Assembly (NCBI RefSeq): GCF_013340935.1
Contig: NZ_WHOS01000011.1
Span: forward strand, 107,253-171,252
DNA: 64,000 nucleotides
Reading direction: 5' to 3'
DNA from: Azospirillum melinis
Lineage (GTDB): Bacteria; Pseudomonadota; Alphaproteobacteria; Azospirillales; Azospirillaceae
Under the pieces are notes generated by a model. That model was not told where the DNA came from. It did no database searches and saw only the letters and a list, made by a program, of their open reading frames with translations. Below are positions 57,139 through 64,000 of the stretch, one piece after another. How positions within the stretch are numbered: position 1 is the stretch's first letter; each line of letters starts with the position of its first letter. Both the position numbers and the translations under genes were made by a program.

Positions 57139-57194
57139 GCGGCAGCGGCCGTCGGCCTGCATTTTGGGGCGGACGGCATACATCTCTTCGACGG

Positions 57195-57228
57195 AACGGG
57201 CGGCTTGGGCTTCCAGGCCGCCCGTTTT
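57195..57228 (+). terminator. Terminator of the atp operon
   Basis: AACGGGCGGC (57195-57204) pairs perfectly with GCCGCCCGTT (57217-57226) around a 12-base loop, followed by TTTT at 57225-57228. It lies 57 bases after the atpC stop. Confidence 0.9.
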
Positions 57229-57413
57229 CCGTTGCGACTTGGTTGCATCGCGGCGAAGACCGATTACATTCGAAGGCCTGAACCGTGAACCCCGCCGCAT
57301 CCGATGGCAAAAGGCGGGGACATGGGGGACGGACCCTTTCCCGGAACGAACCTTTCCCGATATGAACCGGCCGCCACGGCAGGGCGGCCCAAAACGAGGC
57401 GGTAGAGCGGATC

Positions 57414-58238
57414 ATGGCGCGTGCGCATTGGCGGATCGACGAGCTTCCCTGGGACCGTTTCGATGCCAGCAAGATCGATCCGGACCTGGTTCCGCTGATC
57501 AAGGCGGCGGCACTGGTGGAGTTCAACGCCGACGACTACACCGCCTATCTGTGCAACGTCTTCAGCGACGATCCTGAGTTCCAGGAGGCCGCCCACGGCT
57601 GGGCGGTGGAGGAGGTCCAGCATGGCGAGGCGCTTGGACGCTGGGCCGAACTGGTCGACCCGACCTTCGACTTCCGGGCGGCGGTCGAGCGGTTCCGCGC
57701 CGGCTATCGCGTGCCGATCGACCTCGACGCCTCGGTCCGCGGTTCGCGCACCGGCGAGATGATCGCCCGCTGCATGGTGGAGACCGGCACCAGTTCCTAC
57801 TACGCCGCCATCGGCGATTCGACCGACGAACCGGTGTTGAAGGAGATCTGCCGCAACATCGCCGCAGACGAGCTGCGCCACTACAAGATCTTCTACACCT
57901 ACGCTAAGAAGTATCTGGACCGCGAAGGGCTGAACAAGGTCCAGCGGCTGAAGGTGGCGCTGTCGCGCATCGGTGAGTCGGAGGACGACGAGCTGGCCTA
58001 TGCCTATTACGCGGCCAACGCGCCGGCCGACGCCGTCTACGAGCACAAGCTCTACAACGCCGCCTACAAGCGCCGGGCGTTCGGCCGCTATCGCCGCAAA
58101 CATGTCGACCGCGCCATCGCCATGGTGTTCAAGGCCTGCGGGTTGAAGCCGCACACCCGCCTGTGCCAGGTGGCATCGAGTGGCGCTTGGTGGTTCATCG
58201 ATCGTCAGGCGCGGAAGCTGGCGGCGCAGGCGGTCTGA
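57414..58238 (+). CDS. Ferritin-like di-iron protein
   Basis: 274 aa, all-helical. Four metal-ligand segments fit a ferritin-like di-iron site: ALVEFNADDYTAYL, WAVEEVQHGEALGRW (ExxH), MVETGTSSYYAAI and IAADELRHYKIFY (ExxH). Two ExxH motifs at proper spacing are the pattern of rubrerythrin-like and acyl-ACP-desaturase-like oxidases. The C-terminal ~60 residues are basic and unusual for the fold. The substrate is unknown. It is 80 bases before a GST gene on the same strand. Confidence 0.8.
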   Translation: MARAHWRIDELPWDRFDASKIDPDLVPLIKAAALVEFNADDYTAYLCNVFSDDPEFQEAAHGWAVEEVQHGEALGRWAELVDPTFDFRAAVERFRAGYRVPIDLDASVRGSRTGEMIARCMVETGTSSYYAAIGDSTDEPVLKEICRNIAADELRHYKIFYTYAKKYLDREGLNKVQRLKVALSRIGESEDDELAYAYYAANAPADAVYEHKLYNAAYKRRAFGRYRRKHVDRAIAMVFKACGLKPHTRLCQVASSGAWWFIDRQARKLAAQAV

Positions 58239-58318
58239 TCCCTCGGGAAAGCTGGCGGTGCCGGTCTCTTTGGGGTAGCCATGGCGGCGCCAACCACCCA
58301 AAGAGGGGTCTCGGAGAC

Positions 58319-58933
58319 ATGAAGCTCTATTACAAGCCCGGCGCCTGCTCGCTGTCGCCGCACATTGTCCTGCGCGAGGCCGGACTGCCCTTCGAACTGG
58401 TCAAGGTCGATCTGGCGGCCAAGACGTTGGCCGACGGCAGCGATTTCCGCGCGGTGAACCCGAAGGGGCAGGTGCCCACCCTGGCGCTCGATGAGGGCAG
58501 CATCCTGACCGAGGGTGCGGTGATCGTGCAGTACGTCGCCGACAAGGTTCCTGCCAGCGGCCTGATCCCGGCGGCCGGCACGATGGAGCGCTACCGCGTG
58601 CAGGAGCTGCTGAACTTCATCGGGTCGGAACTGCACAAGGGCGTCGTCCCGCTGTTCCCGATGTTGAACGACGTGGTGTCCGACACCCACCGCCAATTCG
58701 CAACCAAGGTCCTGAGCGGCAAGCTGGCGGTGCTGAACCAGCAGTTGGAGGGCAAAGCCTACCTGACCGGCGACAGCTTCACCGTCGCCGATGCTTATGC
58801 CTACACGGTGCTGAGCTGGCTGCCGCGCATCAAGTTCGATCTGTCGCCCTTCCCGAACCTCACGGCCTTCGCCGAACGCGTCGCCGCCCGTCCGGCGGTG
58901 CAGGCGGCGCACGCTGCCGAAGCCCAGGGCTGA
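58319..58933 (+). CDS. gstA: Glutathione S-transferase
   Basis: 204 aa. Beta-class type: MKLYYKPGACSLSPHIVLREAG with Cys10 and Ser11 at the glutathione site, NPKGQVPTLAL with the cis-Pro, and LTEGAVIVQYVAD; the C-terminal helical domain has the N-capping box (GDSFTVADAYAYTVL). It conjugates or removes electrophiles with glutathione in the cytosol. GGTCTCGGAGAC precedes ATG 58319. Followed by a strong terminator. Confidence 0.93.
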   Translation: MKLYYKPGACSLSPHIVLREAGLPFELVKVDLAAKTLADGSDFRAVNPKGQVPTLALDEGSILTEGAVIVQYVADKVPASGLIPAAGTMERYRVQELLNFIGSELHKGVVPLFPMLNDVVSDTHRQFATKVLSGKLAVLNQQLEGKAYLTGDSFTVADAYAYTVLSWLPRIKFDLSPFPNLTAFAERVAARPAVQAAHAAEAQG

Positions 58934-58963
58934 ACGCCGGCCGGCCTGGATGAGGACCGGATG

Positions 58964-58999
58964 AAAAAGGCCCCGTCTCGCTGGAGACGGGGCCTTTTT
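58964..58999. terminator. Bidirectional terminator
   Basis: AAAAAGGCCCCGTCTC (58964-58979) pairs perfectly with GAGACGGGGCCTTTTT (58984-58999) around GCTG. It serves the GST gene and the converging helicase gene. Confidence 0.96.
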
Positions 59000-59020
59000 C
59001 TTGTGGGCGCGCTGTCGGGG

Positions 59021-60508
<1,488 letters not shown>

Positions 60509-60826
60509 GGAAGCGATGGTCCTGGTCACCAGAATGGGGGCCGCGCCAGGAGGGAGCGGCCGGGCTTGCGCGCTCCGCGGCGGGTTGGCGCGGAGCCGTC
60601 GGGCGGCGGGCGATCAGGTGCCTGCGCGGGCTTGCGCGGCGCCGGGCGCCGTCCGACTCCGGACAGATAGGGCCGGTGGCTTGATTTGGCAAGCAAACTC
60701 GGCGCGCGGCAGGGGTGCGCCGTGCCGGTTCGGCTGAACAGGCGGAAGCTTGGCGGGAAAAAAGGGCGCGAACCGGCTCCCCTGTCATGCGGCATAGGGT
60801 CGCGCCCCGTGTCTTGGTGCCGAGGC
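60509..60826. other. Intergenic region between rhlE and sodC
   Basis: 318 bases between the helicase start and the sodC stop. It is GC-rich with several short inverted runs. No gene, clear promoter hexamers or terminator could be identified, though the helicase promoter must lie here. Confidence 0.4.
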
Positions 60827-61369
60827 TTACGGCTTCTTGATGACGCCGCAGGCGATGCGGTCGCCGGAATTGCCGGCTGGCTGGCTGAGGTAATCGTCGG
60901 GCTGGGCGTGGACGACGATCGAGGTGCCGCCCTGCTTGAACAGGCCGTCGGCGCCGTCCGTCAGTGTGACCATGTGGGTGATCGCCTCGAACCCGGCCTT
61001 GCCGGCCTCGTTGGCCCAGATGTTGGGCAACTCGCCGTAATGCATGTGCTCGGCCTCAAGCCCGTGCTTGGCGCCCTGGGCGGCGAAATGGCCGCCGGCC
61101 GCCTTGAAATCGGGGGTGCAGGCGCCGTTTTCGTGGATGTGGATGCCGTGCCAGCCCGGTGTCAGACCTTCCAACTGGCCATGCACCAGGATGCCATGCG
61201 GGAACTTGGTGAAGGTGACGGTGCCCAGCGGCTTGCCCTGCGCGTCGGCGACGGCGGCCTGGGCTGCGGGAGCAGGGGCGGGGGCGGATTGCTGGGCCAG
61301 GGCCGGAGCGGCGGCCAGCGACAGGCCGGCGAACAGCAGGGCGGGGGCGAGGGACAGGGTGCGGGGCAT
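60827..61369 (-). CDS. sodC: Periplasmic Cu/Zn superoxide dismutase
   Basis: 180 aa. Signal peptide at residues 1 to about 25 (LSLAPALLFAGLSLAAAPALAQ). Copper ligands in WHGIHIHENGAC, zinc/copper ligands in GGHFAAQGAKHG and HMHYGELPN, and the C-terminal VVHAQPDDYLSQPAGNSGDRIACGVI with the second disulfide Cys and the active-site Arg. It removes superoxide in the periplasm. Divergent from fur, suggesting linked control of metal and oxidative stress genes. ATG 61369 was chosen since the signal peptide starts there. Confidence 0.96.
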   Translation of the reverse strand: MPRTLSLAPALLFAGLSLAAAPALAQQSAPAPAPAAQAAVADAQGKPLGTVTFTKFPHGILVHGQLEGLTPGWHGIHIHENGACTPDFKAAGGHFAAQGAKHGLEAEHMHYGELPNIWANEAGKAGFEAITHMVTLTDGADGLFKQGGTSIVVHAQPDDYLSQPAGNSGDRIACGVIKKP

Positions 61370-61525
61370 TCTGGTGGGTCCTCCGTCTTGAGTGTTGGCG
61401 CATTGGCCGGCGCGCCTGGACGGCCGGCGGGGTGACGACTTCATGCCGCTGCGAAACCGCTCTGGGATTGCGAACGGTTTTCAGTATGATGGGGGCATCG
61501 GCAAGCAAAGACCAGGGTTGGGGTT

Positions 61526-61972
61526 ATGACGTCGCGTCTGGAAGCGTTGTGCATGGAAAAGGGCCTGAAGATGACCGGCCAGCGTCGTGTCATTTCACAG
61601 GTGTTGTCGGAGGCGGACGACCACCCCGATGTCGAGGAGGTGCATCGCCGCGCCGTGCAGATCGACCCGCGCATCTCCATCGCCACCGTCTACCGCACCA
61701 TGCGGCTGCTGGAGGACGCGCAGGTGATCGAGCGCGTTGACCTTGGCGACGGCCGCGCCCGCTATGAAGAGGCGACGGCGGACCACCACCATCACCTGAT
61801 CGACACCCGCACCGGCCGGATCATCGAATTCGCCAGCCCGGAGCTGGAGGCGATGAAGGAGCGGATCGCCCGCGAGCTTGGCTACAAGATCGTCGGGCAC
61901 CGGCTTGAAATCTACGGGGTGCCGCTGGACGACGCGGCCGACGGCGTCCGGGATGAGGAGGAGCGTCCATGA
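61526..61972 (+). CDS. fur: Fur family metal-responsive regulator
   Basis: 148 aa. Winged-helix N-terminus with GLKMTGQRRVISQVL and ISIATVYRTMRLLEDAQVIERVD (DNA recognition helix), then the metal-binding hinge YEEATADHHHHLIDTRTGRIIEF with the HHHH site. The alphaproteobacterial Fur/Mur group has this DDHPDVEEVHRRA sequence; these may sense manganese as well as iron. No Cys zinc pairs are present in the C-terminus. It overlaps the next small gene by four bases. Confidence 0.93.
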   Translation: MTSRLEALCMEKGLKMTGQRRVISQVLSEADDHPDVEEVHRRAVQIDPRISIATVYRTMRLLEDAQVIERVDLGDGRARYEEATADHHHHLIDTRTGRIIEFASPELEAMKERIARELGYKIVGHRLEIYGVPLDDAADGVRDEEERP

Positions 61973-62193
61973 CCGATCCCCGTTTTCCTGAGGCCGACCA
62001 GCCCATCGCCGAGGCCATCGCCTGCCGGGATGCGGTGCAGCGCTGCTACTCCGGCCTGTGCCGCTGCGGCCAGCCGGAGCGCTATGCGCTGGAAGCGGCG
62101 GTGACCGTCTACCGCTACCACCATCCGGAGATTCCGCCGGCCCAGGCGGAGACCATCGTCAGCCATTGGGTGGCGGGGCCGGTTCGGCATTGA
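61969..62193 (+). CDS. Small protein co-translated with fur
   Basis: 74 aa. It begins inside the fur stop (ATGA overlap), so it is translated with fur. Three Cys lie close together (RCYSGLCRCG), and there are several His (YRYHHPE, SHW), suggesting a possible metal site. No family is recognised. A link to metal regulation is inferred only from the overlap and Cys/His content. Confidence 0.75.
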   Translation: MTDPRFPEADQPIAEAIACRDAVQRCYSGLCRCGQPERYALEAAVTVYRYHHPEIPPAQAETIVSHWVAGPVRH

Positions 62194-62349
62194 GGTTCCC
62201 GGCGGCAAGACAGTCGCCGGCGGATGGGTTTATGAAAATAGTCCTTGATCGTCTCCGCATAAAATCCTAAAACCAAACCCGTCAAGGCGACGGGTCCGCC
62301 CCTGGACCTTACGCCCGACAGCACCAGAGCTCCCCCTCGCTTCGGTCCG

Positions 62350-62392
62350 AAAAGGGCCGGCCGGACACTCCCAAGTCCGGCCGGCCCTTTTT
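62350..62392. terminator. Strong terminator before the phage genes
   Basis: AAAAGGGCCGGCCGGAC (62350-62366) pairs with GTCCGGCCGGCCC (62375-62387) and TTTTT (62388-62392). It lies in the 324-base gap between the fur unit and the phage capsid gene (62194-62517). Nothing else could be identified in that gap; no attachment-site repeat was seen. Confidence 0.88.
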
Positions 62393-62517
62393 GTTTTCGC
62401 GTTTCGCCCGCGGCCGGCGCTGCGTCCCGCACGCACCCCCGACAACCGGGTGGCGGAACGAATCCCCCCGCCATACTCCCCGCGGGATCCGCAGGAACGC
62501 GAAAGGAAATCATACCC

Positions 62518-63336
62518 ATGTCGACGAGCATCGCCCAGGCATTCGTCAAGCAGTTCGAGCGCGAGGTCCATGAGGCTTACCAGCGCATGGGCTCCAAGCT
62601 GCGCAACACGGTGCGCGGCAAGAACAATGTGCAGGGCGCCTCCACCGTCTTCCAGAAGGTCGGCAAGGGCGCCGCCGCCACGAAGTCGCGCCACGGCGCG
62701 GTTCCGGTGATGAATCTGGACCATACGCCGGTGGAGTGCGCGCTGTACGACTTCTATGCCGGCGACTGGGTCGACCGGCTGGACGAGTTGAAGACCAACA
62801 TTGACGAGCGGCAGATCATCGCCAATGCCGGCGCCTATGCGCTGGGCCGCAAGACAGACGAACTGCTGATCGCCGAGCTGAACAGGTCCGTCAACTATGC
62901 CGGCAGCGCCACCGACGGGCTGACCAAGGCCAAGATCCTGACGGCCTTCGAGATGATGGGCGAGGCCGACGTGCCGGACGACGGCCAGCGCTATGCCGTC
63001 GTCGGCTGGAAGCAGTGGAGCCAGCTGCTGGGCATCGAGGAGTTCGCCAGCGCCGACTATGTCGGCTCCGACGAGCTGCCCTGGCGCGGCACCCAGGCCA
63101 AGCGATGGCTCGGAACGCTGTGGCTGCCGCATTCCGGCCTGACGCTGAGCGGCAACGTCCGGCTCTGCCACTGGTACCACAAGACGGCGGTCGGCCACGC
63201 GGCGGGTGCCGACGTGAAGACCGACATCACCTGGCACGGCGACCGTGCAGCGCATTTCGTCAACAACATGATGAGCCAGGGCGCCGCGCTGATCGACACC
63301 AGCGGCGTGGTCACCCTGCGCTGCCTGGAGAGCTGA
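62518..63336 (+). CDS. Phage major capsid protein
   Basis: 272 aa. It begins TSIAQAFVKQFEREVHEAYQRMGSKLRNTV, a pattern known to me from small phage and prophage coat proteins of alphaproteobacteria, and has GASTVFQKVGKG, DFYAGDWVDRLDELKTNIDERQ and, near the end, HFVNNMMSQGAALIDTSGVV (the last strand typical of coat proteins). GAAAGGAAA precedes ATG 62518. No terminase or portal gene lies upstream, where host genes are found instead, so this is a partial or rearranged prophage. Confidence 0.72.
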   Translation: MSTSIAQAFVKQFEREVHEAYQRMGSKLRNTVRGKNNVQGASTVFQKVGKGAAATKSRHGAVPVMNLDHTPVECALYDFYAGDWVDRLDELKTNIDERQIIANAGAYALGRKTDELLIAELNRSVNYAGSATDGLTKAKILTAFEMMGEADVPDDGQRYAVVGWKQWSQLLGIEEFASADYVGSDELPWRGTQAKRWLGTLWLPHSGLTLSGNVRLCHWYHKTAVGHAAGADVKTDITWHGDRAAHFVNNMMSQGAALIDTSGVVTLRCLES

Positions 63337-63399
63337 ACGGAGGAAGGCGAGCGGCCCTCCCTTTCCCATCCCCCACACAAAATCCGGAGTCTTCGATCC

Positions 63400-63672
63400 A
63401 TGGCCTATGCGTCCAAGGATTTGAGCGTGCTCGCCTATGCGAACGGCTTCACGCTCTGGCACTACACCACGCATGACGTGGCAACCGACGTCGATACCGC
63501 CGGCTATTTCAACGCGGCGGCCGACCTGCTGCGGGTGGGCGACATGCTGCTGGCGAACTGCGCGGTCGGCGGCGCCACCCCCGCCACCGGCGTGCTGGTG
63601 GTGGCGGCCAGCGCCAACGGGTCGGTCGACGTCGCCAACCTGACGCCGTTCGGTAGCGTCAACAGCGACTGA
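63400..63672 (+). CDS. Phage-associated small protein after the capsid gene
   Basis: 90 aa. It follows the capsid gene by 63 bases. Rich in Ala, Val and Thr with beta-type alternation and few charges (LLRVGDMLLANCAVGGAT, GVLVVAASANGSVDVANL). This looks like a small beta-rich head or head-decoration protein, but no family is firmly recognised. Confidence 0.65.
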   Translation: MAYASKDLSVLAYANGFTLWHYTTHDVATDVDTAGYFNAAADLLRVGDMLLANCAVGGATPATGVLVVAASANGSVDVANLTPFGSVNSD

Positions 63673-63753
63673 TCCGCCGAAGGGAAGGGCGCCGCACCGA
63701 CGGCGCCTTCCGCTCGCCTTCCGCTTCATGCCCGCTACCCGGAGACATGTCCC

Positions 63754-63978
63754 ATGGCCCTGACCGCCATCGGCCTGTGCGGCCGTGCGCTGATCAAGCT
63801 CGGCGCCACCGCCATCGCTTCTTTCGAAGACGGCTCCGCCGAGGCTGAGGTGGCCGCCGCACTTTACGGGCCGACGCGCGATGCGCTGCTGTCGGCAAAC
63901 GCCTGGAGCTTCGCCAGCGTGCAGGCCACGCTGCCGCGGCTGGCCGAGCCGCCGGGCGGCCGATGTAGGACAGGGTGA
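63754..63978 (+). pseudogene. Truncated phage tail gene, N-terminal part only
   Basis: 74 codons. ALTAIGLCGRALIKLGATAIASF and LSANAWSFASVQATLPRLAEPP match the N-terminus of tail-tubular-protein-A-like gp11 proteins, which should run to about 200 residues. After LPRLAEPP the frame turns to GGRCRTG and stops. The switch point falls in the near-palindrome GCCGCC-G-GGCGGC at 63948-63960. The following bases read on the other strand like a middle part of the same protein type. Confidence 0.65.
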
Positions 63979-64000
63979 CGGTGCCGGCATCGCACAGCAG
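63958..64000 (-). pseudogene. Inverted fragment of a phage tail gene at window edge
   Basis: On the minus strand these bases read LLCDAGTVTLSYIG, continuing beyond the window. This segment is typical of the middle of tail-tubular-A-like proteins (a strand before the LxYI turn). Its direction is opposite to the N-terminal piece that ends at 63955, so the two halves meet head to tail through an inversion or an inverted duplication. Only 14 residues are visible, so the family match is tentative. Confidence 0.5.

Overview
This window looks like chromosomal DNA of a high-G+C alphaproteobacterium of the Rhodospirillales, most like Azospirillum. The evidence is gene content and protein resemblance, not a database search: the F1 ATP synthase order atpHAGDC without F0 genes, hemC-hemD-mitofilin-hemY in one operon, a prkA-yeaH-spoVR operon, a psp operon under sigma-54, and strong G/C third-position bias throughout. 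Many essential genes (accA, tsaD, gpsA, priA, lipB, hemC/D, atp) point to the main chromosome.

Layout. 0.5-5.5 kb: stress operon prkA-yeaH-spoVR. 5.6-12.3 kb: FkbM methyltransferase, PilZ-type protein, serine hydrolase, acyl-CoA ligase with acylphosphatase, and two unassigned ORFs. 12.3-20.7 kb: lipB, tRNA-Leu(GAG), PAP2 phosphatase, small HrgC-like membrane protein, STAS protein, mgtE, accA, SAM methyltransferase, malate synthase. 20.8-23.8 kb: divergent pspF and a psp operon with a sigma-54 promoter and a 54-aa membrane protein ahead of pspA. 24.1-29.1 kb: MAPEG protein and a surface-polysaccharide cluster (family 2 glycosyltransferase, Wzy-like polymerase, secreted beta-helix protein). 29.3-34.2 kb: heme/envelope operon hemC-hemD-mitofilin-hemY read leftwards. 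34.4-39.6 kb: tsaD, gpsA, a DUF2141 protein, a decayed methyltransferase, a histidine kinase. 39.7-51.6 kb: hldE, entericidin, lpdA, a chemoreceptor, xerC-DUF484, transaldolase, priA, a lone Cache protein. 52-57.1 kb: F1 ATP synthase. 57.4-62.2 kb: ferritin-like di-iron protein, GST, DEAD-box helicase, Cu/Zn SOD, fur. 62.5-64 kb: three phage structural genes, the last broken by an inverted join.

Regulation visible in the sequence: a match to the sigma-54 consensus before the psp operon, two FNR/FixK-type boxes (before the MAPEG gene and between hemC and tsaD), a good -35/-10 promoter before tRNA-Leu, and several strong hairpins between genes of one operon (prkA/yeaH, pspA/pspB, atpA/atpG, atpD/atpC), which could set unequal expression of co-transcribed genes.

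The least explained items are: a 113-nt nested inverted-repeat element before a lone Cache-domain gene (50483-50595); nine CGTACG palindromes packed into hemD and its flank; the new small psp membrane protein; the phage tail gene that meets an inverted piece of what appears to be the same kind of gene at the right edge; and a short frameshifted methyltransferase remnant at 37.1-37.3 kb. No CRISPR array, rRNA or insertion sequence was seen.
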